Origin: Alentia gelatinosa
Taxonomy: Eukaryota; Annelida; Polychaeta; Phyllodocida; Polynoidae
Reading direction: 5' to 3'
DNA: 64,000 bases
Assembly (NCBI GenBank): GCA_950022655.1
Contig: OX465583.1
Location: forward strand, 30,407,360 to 30,471,359
Below are positions 1 through 11,383 of this stretch, one piece after another. The notes under the pieces were generated by a model that had not been told where the DNA came from, did not search any database, and was given only the letters and a program-made list of their open reading frames with translations. Position 1 is the first letter of the stretch; every line of letters begins with the position of its first letter. A program made the position numbers and the translations under genes.

Positions 1-1229
1 AATTAGGGTTGTCTTGTTTAATCGCATAGAGACAGCATATACACTATGTGGAGGAAGCTAGGACTCTCAGTGGCAAACGTAGTCGCATTTGCGATACTGC
101 CCCGTCACCACACACTAATTCTGAACTGTGGCTTGAGATTGAAGGAAACCCCAGGCATGAATGTTCCCGGCGTATATAGGTATGCTTTTGCGTATACAAA
201 GTAGTCTTATTGTCCGTCCTGTATACGCCTCATCTGTAAGCTTATATAAGCGTCCATGTTGCGGTCATATATACGTCATATATACGCCTGGTTCTGTTGT
301 ATTTACACCACTATCCAAGTGAGCGGCCTGGTAATCCGTCCACACGCACTGAGGGTAGGCCGGGTGGTGTGAAATATACGCGAACATACATATGAAAACA
401 AGTCTATATATTCAGCCGATACGTGCGCTCCGCGATGGAGTATATAGGAATAAACTGGTTAGTTTCGTACAGTTTATGTGTAAAATAAATGTCTGTCATC
501 TGCTGCAAATCAGAACCAACAAATAGAGGAAGAATAGTTCTCCTTTACCTTCATTTACTCGCAAGCAGAGGGAGTGTTCATTATTTACTGCAGGGTTGGC
601 GGGGGGTGTGGGGTAAATTAAAAGGACCCACATTTTTCAATTCATACATATAAGGCGAGCTTTCATTGCCATACGGGTTTTAAAAGTGAGTAATTGGAAA
701 ATATATACAAATTTGAGATCAATAGTGTCTGGTCTTGTATCATAAAGAAATATATAAACACAGTGGTGGTCCACTTTTTAAATTTTTTTATTTTTTATTC
801 AGAAAAATAGACAACAAACAATCGCCTATTGGCGTTCTTCTTACTTAAGGGGCTGTTCCATCTGGTTGAATTCTCAGCCAAAGTATGAGTCTAACTGTGT
901 CTGATTGACTATTCGGGTACCATCCGTGTAATGGAACACCAACTGCAAAAACAATAATGTTTTCAATAAAAACTCTTTAAAAACAACAACAACAATAACA
1001 ACAACAACAGCAACAACAACAACCAAATACAACACAATCTGATATATAATCATTGCCATATTGAAAAGGTTCTTGTAAACCATATCATTATTCAACCAAA
1101 GGGCTGTCAGCTATTGATTAATGATACCCAACTAATAACATAAGTAAACAGTGAAACTTAGATTTGATACAGTAAGCTATTACCAATAATTAACTATTAA
1201 GTAAGCAATTAGGGTTGTCTTGTTTAATC
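1..1229. repeat. Pair of 23-bp direct repeats 1.2 kb apart
   Basis: The first 23 bases of the window recur exactly at 1207-1229 (both begin AATTAGGGTTG and end GTTTAATC). The sequence beyond each copy differs. This could be the edge of a dispersed repeat cut by the window start, or a duplicated short element. The DNA between the copies contains an R1 copy and microsatellites and has no coding signal. Confidence 0.4.
160..480 (+). repeat. Dispersed repeat R1, copy 1
   Basis: The block is rich in GGCGTATATAGG / TATATACGCC motifs and contains the string CTGTTGTATTTACACCACTATCC. Related blocks lie at 7165-7425, 15446-15785 and 42063-42330. The right part (GCCGATACGTGCGCTCCGCG...AATAAACTGG) matches the end of the copy at 42.3 kb. 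No protein is encoded. The repeated complementary motifs suggest a non-autonomous element, but I could not define terminal repeats. Confidence 0.55.
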
Positions 1230-2690
1230 AGTCGCTGAATTAGTCGCCTTCAAAAACTGTTAAAGACATTTATTCCCCCTAAGGAAAAAGAGATATAAAA
1301 CACCGAGTTTTCTCCTGGGTTTTATGGTGCACCCAGTCGGGTCCCTTGATGTGGGTGCAACTAGGTCTAAACAGACGGGTTCCTTGTAACTATAGACGAA
1401 TGCCTAAAAGCAGCATTTTCCAACATTAAATTTTTCCATATAACCTCTTAACATGTATTTCCAGTAAAGAAAATAATAATAATAATAATACACTAAAAAA
1501 ATTGTATCAGTGGTTATGTGATGAATCATTCAATAATATAAAACATAATGGATGGATAAAAATGAAATATGCCCAGAATATAGGGAAAACCTCATAATTA
1601 CGATTTCTAGCCGAAACGAACTTTGATATCAATAATGTCATGCCATATCACGCGATTAGGTAACACAATGATTACGAAATACCAGAGACATCCCGCCTCT
1701 TGGAGATGTAACTGATACCCAGGAACAATTAATTAGCTAGCAGAAGATATTAGATGATAGAAACTCAGGTATGCTAACTATGTTGGACCATTAACAAAAT
1801 TACGGAGGACCCTAATGGTGCAATACATACCGATTTGCGTTGTACATCCATAAGCAGGAAGATTATTCTGAAAGCCTAATGTAGACCATACTAGGGGGTT
1901 ATCCCCATCTTGTTCACACATTTGATATCTTTTATAATCACATTTCTTTAGAGGCAACAGGCCTATTCTTTGTTAAACATATCAGTAATGAAGAAGAATT
2001 TTGATCATTTACATCTAACCCGGAGCAAGCGGAAGATTGTAGCTGGATGAAAGTAAGACAGGCTTCCGAGCCTGAGACATCCAGGATGAATAAAGGAATG
2101 GAAAAAAAAAGAAAATTAAAAAAAAAAAAAAAAAAAATCCATCAACTCCTGAAGAAGATCAATGAATTTATCGAAACGTTGAGATTTTTAATACCATCAC
2201 CTACCGCTCACCTCATTAGCCTACTTTTACTCATCAGTTATCATCAATAAACTGGTTTTTAATTGAAACGGAACGAGGCTGGTTTTGTGTGGTTAACTTC
2301 CTAGATAAAGAAAGACAATAACAACAAAAAACTGAGCGACTGCTATGATAGAAATGCCATGTCGTAGGCCTTCCGACAAAATCGAACATGTTTGATTTGT
2401 CGGAGTGTGTCGGAGTGTGTCGGAAGCATTCTCTACTATATGTAACCTATACATGCATCTCCCCCCCCCCCCCTGTTGGTTTTCGGCCCGCAAAATAGCA
2501 ATTGCCCCGGGAGCGTCCCTGGACAAATGCTCAGTCACCGTATTTTGGTCAATTTCTTTTTTGTTTTGTATTTTCAAAAATACAGACACCCTAATAAAAA
2601 TTGTAAAAAAAAACCCACCACATATATAACCCACTTATAAGCTGACCCCGGTTATAAGCTGCCCCCGCCTCCCCCACTTTGAGTTCCTAT
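481..2690. other. AT-rich non-coding DNA with microsatellites
   Basis: No coding region is supported. The stretch holds an (AAC)n microsatellite at 981-1024, a short (AAT)n run near 1467-1487, an A-rich tract at 2101-2138 and a C run at 2461-2473. At 2636-2670 a short doubled motif (TTATAAGCTG...CCCC) occurs twice. The short open frames here follow low-complexity sequence. Confidence 0.6.
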
Positions 2691-2695
2691 CGTAG

Positions 2696-2716
2696 TAGGT
2701 GGACGCCAGGCCTAAA
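2696..2716 (+). repeat. MITE-E terminal fragment
   Basis: The string GTAGGTGGACGCCAGGCCTA matches the right terminal repeat of the complete MITE-E copy at 59111-59406 (GTAGGTGGACACCGGGCCTTAG). The rest of the element is not recognisable here, so this is probably a decayed or solo end. Confidence 0.45.
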
Positions 2717-3245
2717 GGTCTATTGATGGTACCAGTATATCTGTGTATGCATTGTTTCTACTGTACTTTCAGGGCACACGCAAATCTTCTGTCACAACAT
2801 TCGTAAGTGGTGGCCTTGTTACCTGATCTATACCATATTAATTGGTGAGCATTCTCTGCAGATCTTCTTGCCATTCACCGATCTAACGTTAGTGTACCCA
2901 AAAGATCGACTGCAGATCGATGCCAAATAATCGGCTAATGGAAACGAGTTTTGTAAGGGTTAAGATACTAGGAATCGCGTTGAATAATCAGATAACACGT
3001 TCGGGAATGTTGCCTGGACCCATGGCCGTCCAGCATGGTTGTCATGGAGAGACGTTTGTGTGGAGATGGTAATGCACCAAGAGAGGCACCGACGGAGGAG
3101 TTGCTATATCCCACAAGGGGGTCGGGATTGTTTACTTAGGGTGGCAGTCATTTAGTCCCCACCAGCCATACTGATTTCTGCCAACATGCCACGGCCCATG
3201 GCGCTGTGTCCGGACAAAATATGTGACCTGCATCTACAAACCCAG
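2717..3245. other. Unassigned non-coding DNA
   Basis: Mixed-composition DNA. I see no coding region, RNA gene or clear repeat. Confidence 0.5.
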
Positions 3246-3416
3246 TCATGCGTCACAATATGATATCAATTTTGATGGGTGCTCTTCCACTATATATATT
3301 GAATCTTTTTTTGATTTTTGTAATTTCTTTATTTTTTTTAGCAAGTCTTTTAGTAATCTCTCCACATTATCATACAGCTTAAAACTTTCAGCTTTGCCAA
3401 ACAATTCTCTGTACAT
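3246..3416 (-). CDS. Small ORF of 56 aa, basic amphipathic helix (unrecognised)
   Basis: The minus strand holds an ATG-to-TGA frame of 56 codons. Its middle is a run of alternating hydrophobic and lysine residues (DNVERLLKDLLKKIKKLQK), as expected for an amphipathic helix or short coiled coil. The C-terminus reads HPSKLISYCDA. I do not recognise a family. It could be a relic of a transposon protein, a single exon of a larger gene, or chance. A stop codon directly precedes the ATG, so as a complete gene it would be very short. No splice site or partner exon was found. Confidence 0.15.
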   Translation of the reverse strand: MYRELFGKAESFKLYDNVERLLKDLLKKIKKLQKSKKDSIYIVEEHPSKLISYCDA

Positions 3417-4246
3417 TCATTGTTACCTTGTGGTCATTTCCATTGCTCCCTCGTTTTGTTAATACTAGTTAACTATATAAAACCCAAACTACCTGAACAT
3501 CATTTAGGCTATTCTGGAACCAAACCTTTAATCTTATAAATGTCCTGTACTAATTACATGGTTGCCACCCAATACTGTTGACTCTAACAATACTGATTAT
3601 TCCTATTCCTTTACACAATATGATATTAAATCTTTAAAGCTGACCTGTGTTTAGTAGTCAGTGCACCTGTCACACGCCGTACCGCAATCAGGCAGGGTTA
3701 TAGGGTGGGGGGGGGGGGGGTTGAATGTGTTTTACACAGTTATACACAGACACATAGATACACAGATAAACAGAACGATATAGATGCACAGAAAGACAGA
3801 TATAGACAGACAGAAAAGATACGCAGACAGAATCAAAGTCACACACTGACTTACGCAGGCAAGGACGAACAGATACTCTCTCTATATATATGTCTCAGCT
3901 TAGATAAACTAGGAGCAAATACAATGTTCATCATTGATGAATGAGCGTGCGATTATAAATGAATAACAATCAAAAGGTTTGGGTTACATTCAGTATATAT
4001 GGATCGTTTTCTGTAACCCACTTGCACTTAGTCAACGTGCTATCAACTGCCTGAGTCTAGGATCCAAATATATCAAGCACCAGTAGGTCAATGAGGTATT
4101 TTGGTCTGGGTGATTAATCATGGTCAGCTGGGCACGCTTCGAATACACTGAGACACTGGCACCCTGCTCCTTTTCTAGTAACACAGTGAGTGAAGGGATA
4201 GTTTTCTGGCAGCAGGCTGGAAGTATATATATGTGATCACTCTAAC
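3417..4246. repeat. G tract and CACAGAYA-rich minisatellite-like block in non-coding DNA
   Basis: A run of 14 G at 3707-3720 is followed to about 3900 by irregular repeats of ACAGATACACAG-type units. A block of the same composition lies at 63015-63235. The rest of the interval is unassigned AT-rich DNA. The open frame across the block reflects the stop-poor repeat and is not treated as a gene. Confidence 0.5.
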
Positions 4247-4321
4247 CTCTAGATGATGTATTTAGTGCGTGCAAGCATGCTCTAATAGACGATGTATTTA
4301 GCGCGTGCAAGCACGCTCTAA
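4247..4321 (+). repeat. Two-copy tandem repeat, 37-bp period
   Basis: GATGTATTTAG recurs at 37-bp spacing. Each unit contains a GTGCAAGCAYGC palindrome-like core and ends CTCTAA. The two copies differ at a few positions. No function is apparent. Confidence 0.6.
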
Positions 4322-7164
4322 AAAAGCATGCAACACAAAGTCATCCTGCACTAGTATTGATGTACTTACACTAAATATATGCAATATAGTGTAGTTGTGT
4401 ATACCGGTCTAATGCTAATAACAGTGGAGAAATGGTGTGAAGAGTGATTAAACTACAACCTGTCGGCTTGATTAAATGCATGACTCACTGAATGCTGCAA
4501 ACTGGGGTGTCGCAGGACTATACTATCAGTGCTATTGAATGAATCGAGTAGCAGCAGCTACTGGAACTTCACCAACTACATTCAACAATCAACAAATAGA
4601 CTTAGTTATTGTGTTCAAGGACTATAACCAACAGACTTATAATTATTAAGACCATTCGGATTATATTCAAAGGAACTTGCATTCTTGTTCTAATGAAATT
4701 CAATTGAAATGTAAGTGATTATAAATTATAACTTATGACGATTGATGAAATTGTAACCTCAAGTCCAAGTGACTTGAAAACCAATAGAATATCCTGAACT
4801 GCATTAACGTTGTCTAGTTATCCCCCGTGATAGTTATCATTAACCTTATTCTATCAAGTGATCACTGCTAAGATTACTATCCCCACGAGGACTTAGCCTA
4901 ATGAGACCCCAAGGAAATAAAAATCTGAGTATTTATTATTAAGGAGTGAAACATAGAAACCCAATAAGTAAGTATCAGGCTGTCGTCTTCAATAAACCTA
5001 CGTACAATTGATAATGCCTTGAGGCATGCTTTGCTGGGGACAAATTGGCAAACCAGGTATGTATTTGACTATAATGTATTTTGTGACTGATTCACTGACG
5101 GTATGTACACCCTTACCTTCCTCTACGCACTTGTTAGACTGGTACATGGAAGAACGTCCGAGTTTAGATAATCGTGCTTAATCCTTTTTTTTCTCCTGAA
5201 TATGAATAAAACCAAACAAAAAAACCCAGGCTAATCCCCACACAAAGACAGTAACAGATATTTCGAATATATTTGAACAGGGTATGATAAATTGAAAATA
5301 AGATTGTTTATTGAATCTATGATTCATGAATGATCAGGTACAGAATACATGTTCTTTATATGTTCAATTCATGTAAACCCACAATGTCACGAATTTCTCC
5401 GAAACAACGAGTAAATCTTCCCCGTATTGGCACCATCACTATGGTTTCATATTATTATATACCGTAATTCGGTCTTAATTCGCTAAAACTGACCGTAATT
5501 CGACGTCAAAGTCACTTTTTACAACTTGCAAAGACAATGTGTACATGCCGGAAGTTGACAACCGGAAGTGATCACCGCGCAGGCGCGAATACATTATACC
5601 GCCACATAAATTAACGCATGGTCACCCTGCTATGCTCGATCGTCCCGTCAGACAGCTATACTCGAGCGGTGCAGTGTCTCCGCTATTTGTTGACATCTAC
5701 CAGTCACCCGCACGGTTCGTGAACATATCGAAATTGATTGATCTCGCATATCTAACCTTTATAACGTGTTTCATGTGATTCGTACCTGTATTCCACCTCA
5801 ATGTTTGATAAATGTACACACTAACTTGTTCCGTGGTTTCTGTACGACGCCACAGAACTCACGAAGTGAAGGGATCCACCGTTTTTGAATCTTGCAGCTA
5901 GAATTCTGTTGTGGGACTCTCGTCCAATCAAAATGCGTTATTTCTTCAAAGCGTGCAATCTGTAGCTCAAAGCATGCAGGTGAGGTTCAAAGCGAGCACT
6001 TTGTCACTCAAAGCATGCAATCTGTTGGTATACAAAGTAACCAGTACAACGATTCACGGCATACAATGCATTCTGTGTACGATAACTGTACCCATAAGAG
6101 CAGTACATATTTACACTGAGTTAGTGCATAGCTATATAATACTAGTTCTTATTAAAATAGTTCTTATTACAAAAGAATCCGTTTTGCAAAGGGCCATGTA
6201 CTAGAACAGCCTACCAAGGAAGTCCAGGATTGGTATACGGAAGATATGTAAGGTATAGGGCACATAGCCTATGATCCATGGGCGCCGCCATGACGCCCCC
6301 CGAGTAGGTGTTCTTCACTAAAGGAGGTGAAAAAGTAGCTGTTCTTCACTAATGGAGGTGCAAAAGAAGTGAGTGATAATTGGGAAATGTCACTTTTCTT
6401 GCCTTGCTCACATATGTAAATAAATTGTTCTATGTGAAAAATATCATGTCCTGGGTTTTAGCATTATATCTTCCTGCTCTGGAATCGGTGTAGGGAGTCA
6501 AAGGAACCTTGGTAAAACATTGAAAGGCAGCTGAATTTAGTAAGAACAAAGAGCCAGAACACAGGTTTGTCCCCCGACCACCTAGTGACTGCTTCATGAA
6601 CTAACAATAGCTCTGTCCCCTATAGTGCGATGACAAGAGGGCGCCACAAATTCGGTGTCTGGAGGGGGGCGATGGCCTTCTCCATGAATAGTAGGCTATG
6701 TACAGCATATATTTGGGAGGAGATTGCCAAGCCTCACTTATTCGCTTACTGATATGATATATTGTCCTTTTAGACTAGCTTTGTGTGAAAGCACCACCCA
6801 TATCAAAAACGCCTGGTGCTGAGGGTACATGATCTATTGACGTCCACTGATTGGTCGGCGTGCAGCGAATAGACGCCCAACATGTGGCTACTGTTTAGTC
6901 AGACATATGATCTGATTGGTGGAATCACTCCTCGAGACTTTTGAGGACCTACAGCAGTCAATCAGTTTCAGTGAAGATTTTAAACCCATGTTGAACAGAA
7001 TCAATGAGACGGGATTTCAGAGATTCAGTCAAATGTAGTATAATGCGGTCTGACAATATGCAGGTTATAGTCGCTATATCATTCTATTTTACGACTCATT
7101 ATGTAACTGGATCTTTCTATACAGGATACTAGTGGACGTAAGACAGAATGAAATTTACCCTAAT
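4322..7164. other. Unassigned DNA with two short tandem repeats
   Basis: No gene is supported. From 5946 to 6026 the phrase CAAAGCRTGCAATCTGT recurs with variation. From 6304 to 6365 a 31-bp unit (GTTCTTCACTAA...GGAGGTG) occurs twice. A moderately GC-richer patch at 5460-5740 contains GCGCAGGCGCG. The overlapping short frames at 5.9-6.2 kb come from the first repeat. Confidence 0.5.
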
Positions 7165-7425
7165 TTGCATATATATACGTCCGGCGTAAATAACTAGGAG
7201 TTTGCGTAGCTAAGCTAGTCCTATTTTCCATCGTGTATATATACGCCTCATATATATACATAAATAAGTGTACAGGTTGCAGTCATATATATATATCATA
7301 TATATATATATAAGCCTGATTCTGTTGTATCTACACCACTATAATTCTGATCTCTGCACCTATAGGGGACACCGTTGTCGTTTTTATATCATTTGCAACT
7401 AACCATCCAAGTCCATAGCATACAG
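7165..7425 (+). repeat. Dispersed repeat R1, copy 2
   Basis: This block shares CCTATTTTCCATCGTGTATATA, CCTGATTCTGTTGTATCTACACC and CTGCACCTATAGGGGACACC with the R1 copies at 160 and 15446. A (TA)n-like stretch interrupts it. It is non-coding. Confidence 0.55.
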
Positions 7426-9300
7426 AAAATACAATGTTATATTATCAATTTTTATTACAAAATTGAACCTGCATTGATGTATGAAAATATTTGCATGACG
7501 AATAATTAATACTAATGTTTATAAGTATCATTTACTAAGAAAATGATCTAACTGAGAATTATGAATAATCTTTGCGCCATCAGTTCTCACTGCACATATA
7601 CTGCTGAACTAACAATACATCCTCCGACATATAACTGGTTTCAAGAAATCACACCACACCTATACAGAAGCCAGCCTATATGCACCGAAAGACCTCACGG
7701 CAATATGTTTGGTCGGGCAGGGCAGATCTGTACAGAATGGCCGTAATACGAAGGTCAAATGTCGAGCTCCACGTCTGCCCTGGCCACGTAACCAGGAAGA
7801 ATTACGTGGTCTCCTTTACGGCCTCGTCATTATAGTGTGCCTGGGAGGATTCTTTTTCTCGGAATGGACCAGCATGTACAGCATCCTCAGTAAAGCTGAG
7901 CGAAGATAAGTGGCGTAATGGAAAAGGTCTGGCTCAGTTATTGTATAATGGACCGTGGTATAAAGAGACATCATGAACAATTGTCAATTATTGACGTTAT
8001 CTGAACTTTTAGATACAATATTGGTAAATGTAAATAAGCGAAAATCCATACCCTCACAATGATTTTTCACACCCCTAATTGCGTAATCTGGTACCACTGA
8101 CCGAATTTTTTATACCAACAATGAGATCAAATCAAGTTGAATTAGTTGCTGATAGAATGCAGTTTTAAAGAAATACTCCATCAGTGCAAATCAAATCTAT
8201 ATTTTTGTTTGTCATGCGCCGTATCGTCTGAAACTGGCAACCAAGTTGGACCTCTCTCTGGTTTGCACCCATTTTGAAACTCAATCCGTGGTTGGAATCG
8301 AGTCAGCAGTATCTAGACACCTTTAACCCCATATACAGCTGTGTGTTTGTGCCCTGTTCCATTCTAATTGCATATTATTAATCTATACACCTCCGCGCAT
8401 TCACACGTATACAATGTAAATCTTGATGTTTATATATGTAAATGCTTTTATTGTATGCCATGTATGGAGCGTATACAACATAGTTTTTTTTTAGTTTTTT
8501 TTTTAGGAGATTTTATTGACAGAAGGCATCATACACTTCAGCGCTAACAGTCAGTTAGGTAACACAAAAAGTACTCAACTGACCACAACAGATACAGACA
8601 TCAACTGATATACCAACTTTCAGGTTGTTGTTATTAAAGTTAAAGTTTTTCGACAGTCGTGCCCATGAACGAGTATTTTTCAGAGTTTGTAGGTTTTAGC
8701 TAATAATTTTAACCTCCAGCGAAGGGGTCATATTTTTACTCCATAGGTGTTTCTGCCGTGTATAGTCAATTATCCAGTTCATCATTAACTTCCCACACTC
8801 TTTTACAGGTAATTGCATCCGGAACAGTGCACATGAGTTTGTTATCACTCAGCAGGTGGGATAGTACATGATAATGACCTCCACAGAAGGGGTCTGTTTC
8901 GTATAGTATAATTATTATAGATCACGTGTACATACACACTTGGTTACAGAAACATGTCACGATATTTACACAGTACACCACATTACAGACATGGACAGGT
9001 TTACAAAGGGAAACTGTGAGCACTTTTTAGCTTAGTCTAAAGTTATTATCAGGTATTCACATAACAAAAAACCAAAAGACCGACGTGTAGAGCATGGGGC
9101 AATGGGGCAATGGGGCATAGCTTCCTTTTATCAACAAATCAAGATTACATCAACGCTGACCTACCAGCCTTGGTACCACCCGGCCGCCCAGCCCCCAGCT
9201 GCCCAGCTGCCCAGCCACCCAACACTCAGATCCCTGTCTCCGCAGCTGCTTCATCGGCCACCTACCCCCCATATAGAACAATGGTGTTTTGAGAGTAACA
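7426..9300. other. Unassigned AT-rich DNA
   Basis: No coding sequence or RNA gene is supported. A CCCAGCTGCC-rich stretch lies near 9190-9230, and GGGGCAAT is tripled at 9094-9116. A tRNA A-box-like string (TGGCGTAATGG) occurs at 7911 without a matching B box. Confidence 0.5.
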
Positions 9301-9620
9301 CTGCACGAAAAACCCCACTTATTTCATATATACGCCACCGCATAAATGCATGTATCCGATATACATTCGCATGTCTTTATATATATGCGTCAACATTTCA
9401 TGCCTTCGTATGTGGCATATTCAATACAGTATATGAAGAGAAATATACTGTGCGTGATATATATACACCAGTCGTGTATGTTACATACGTTTGGCTTATA
9501 TATACATGTATGTATACTGATTAAAAAGTTAAAAAAGGTTCGCCACCCAAGCACCATACCCCTGCCACCCTGTCTGCCAACCCTTCAATTTCTGACCACT
9601 GACCACTTGGTAGAGACCCC
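9301..9620 (+). repeat. Dispersed repeat R2, copy 1
   Basis: The sequence from about 9480 to 9620 (ACGTTTGGCTTATATATACATG, then CCACCCAAGC, then CTTCAATTTCTGACCACTGA) matches the reverse complement of 16075-16230. Element 1 therefore sits between two inverted copies of this repeat. The left part is rich in TATATACGCC motifs, as in R1. It is non-coding. Confidence 0.5.
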
Positions 9621-10005
9621 TCTTCCCCCAGGCTCCCCACTGCCTACCCCATGCTATTTTTGGCACTGTGTTGGAACCAGTCTGGCTGGTACCTAGAGTA
9701 TGTACTGGTTCTGCATGGGTAAGGAAGGTCCCAGCAAAGCCAACTGGTCAGCTGGGTACCATACTTACACTGGACTATTGGTGGGGACCCCGCAAGGTTC
9801 TGCATATGCCCAGTGAGACTCCACAGGTGTATATAAAGCCTGCTGGAGCTCAGTTGGGCACATTTGGGTGGAGGGACTACCTGTAGTCCCTCATCCTTCA
9901 TTAAACAGCCCCCTAGCACAGCATGAAAAAACCTGATCTACATATAATATACATAAGGTGTATATATATCTATCATTTGGTGTAAATAAGTAAGTCCTCC
10001 CTGCC
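9621..10005. other. Left flank of element 1
   Basis: No gene is supported. Sequence at about 9945-10005 (AATAAGTAAGTCCTCCCTGCC) resembles the R1 segment AACAAGGGAGTCCTATTTTCC of other copies, and the R1 match resumes immediately after element 1. This marks an empty-site repeat split by the insertion. Confidence 0.45.
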
Positions 10006-10216
10006 ATTGTGCAGTAATTGTAAATTACATATAATTTACTGCCGGGCTGTTTTTTATCAACGAGTTAATCGAACATACGTTTGTAACAGGTAACAGTGTG
10101 GTGGTTGATCGAATTTTTATGTTAATTATCTTCTGGTCACATGACCATCTGACGCCTCTACTAGCGTCATTCCTGCTATTGCATTCGCTGTCGATGCACG
10201 GGAATTTTTTCATTAC
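10006..10216 (+). repeat. Element 1 split repeat A1
   Basis: Identical to A2 at 15052-15262. The outer end is an inverted repeat: CAGTAA...GTAAATT then AATTTACTG. It lies upstream of gag, so it should hold the promoter, although no TATA box or initiator can be assigned with confidence. Confidence 0.85.
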
Positions 10217-10291
10217 TGCTCTTGCTCAAATTTTTACTACCGTTTTCGGTTTTTACCAACATATTTATCACTACCTCTTAACGAGCACAAG

Positions 10292-11383
10292 ATGCCCAGA
10301 CGGAAGCAGGCTATTTCTCCAAAAAAGCGGACTCAAACCCGGAAAAAGAACCAGGAGAACCCGGCAAACATGTCAATCCAAGATGGCGACCACGATGGCG
10401 TCCCTGGGTCGCCGGCGTCCTCCTCGGGCTCCGGACCATTAGCGAGAAGAAATGCGGCAGAAATTCAAGATGTCGCCGGAAGGGTCGACGCGATCGACGG
10501 CAGGCTGGAAAGCATTACATCGATGTTATCGCAGCTTGTCCAGAACAAGTCGGCGCAAAATGACGCTTCTAACAAGGCGCCAGGGCAGCCCGACCGGCAT
10601 TCGGGAAACGCCGCAGGCCACTCGTCCAGCCGTGACCACGAATGCCGCTCGGGCTTGTACAACCACCCTCACCACCCTGCCCGCCTACCGACACCTGTAC
10701 TCCCTGAAAAGATGTCGGACCTAGATCTGCAAGGGGACGCTGCGGACCGGGTGGCCCAGGCTGTCCGGGCCGCTCTTCAACCGGACATCAAAGGTAACTG
10801 CACGATGCCCCACCATTTTATATTTAGGGGCCCTAAGAGAACAAAGACGGGAGTGGATGATCTAACCATTCCGGAGTACGCGTACGGTTTCCTTCAATTA
10901 GCGAAGATCGCCCCGGACGAGGAGACCCGGGACGCCATGGGGGCCCACCTGGAGGCCATCCTGGATGACGCCAGGGATTTCCCGTGGCCCAATGTCCGGT
11001 GTTTCTCCGAGGAAGTGTGCGACAGGGTCGCAAACGGAAGGATAACGTGGTTAAATTTGTATGAAATTGACCGACTGCAGACACGGCTGGCTCACGTGCC
11101 AGGCGGCCAAGCGACGACAGCTGCAAAGACAAGGGAGGCAGCCAGACCGGGACAGACCGCCCTGGACTTACCGCATCACGTGGCTAGGGCCCGCCCCGGG
11201 CCGCCATGTCAGCTGTACCAGCGAGACGAATGCCCGGAAGCTACCCATCACGTGCAGGGAGGCGTACGGAAGCTGCACATATGTGTATCATGTCTTCATA
11301 AGAAGGCGGCAACCTTCCCGCACCCGCAAATCAACTGCCGGTCCGGACAAAAGGCCCCCGTTGCTCCGGGGTTTGGGAAGTAA
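10292..11383 (+). CDS. gag: Element 1 Gag-like protein (363 aa)
   Basis: This is the first ORF of the element and probably its nucleic-acid-binding structural protein. The N-terminus is strongly basic (MPRRKQ...PKKRTQTRKKNQ), resembling a nuclear localisation signal. The middle has a region alignable by eye with the Gag of element 2 (DFPWPNVRCFSEEVCDRV against RPWAGVRRWSNHVFDQI). The C-terminus has a zinc-finger-like set of cysteines and histidines (CQLYQRDEC, then HICVSCLHKK, later a final C). The ATG at 10292 has A at -3. A second ATG lies at 10370. The gag frame overlaps an open pol frame (11302-11383) in the -1 register, but I see no canonical slippery heptamer there. A possible 5' splice site, AAAG|GTAACT, lies at 10793/10794. 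Confidence 0.72.
   Translation: MPRRKQAISPKKRTQTRKKNQENPANMSIQDGDHDGVPGSPASSSGSGPLARRNAAEIQDVAGRVDAIDGRLESITSMLSQLVQNKSAQNDASNKAPGQPDRHSGNAAGHSSSRDHECRSGLYNHPHHPARLPTPVLPEKMSDLDLQGDAADRVAQAVRAALQPDIKGNCTMPHHFIFRGPKRTKTGVDDLTIPEYAYGFLQLAKIAPDEETRDAMGAHLEAILDDARDFPWPNVRCFSEEVCDRVANGRITWLNLYEIDRLQTRLAHVPGGQATTAAKTREAARPGQTALDLPHHVARARPGPPCQLYQRDECPEATHHVQGGVRKLHICVSCLHKKAATFPHPQINCRSGQKAPVAPGFGK

Noticed and set aside
1..1229. LTR retrotransposon bounded by the 23-bp direct repeat
   Set aside because: Similarity ends after 23 bp, and there is no primer-binding site, polypurine tract or coding region between.
7911..7960. tRNA gene suggested by an A-box-like TGGCGTAATGG (also 43456)
   Set aside because: No B box at the right distance and no cloverleaf pairing could be drawn.
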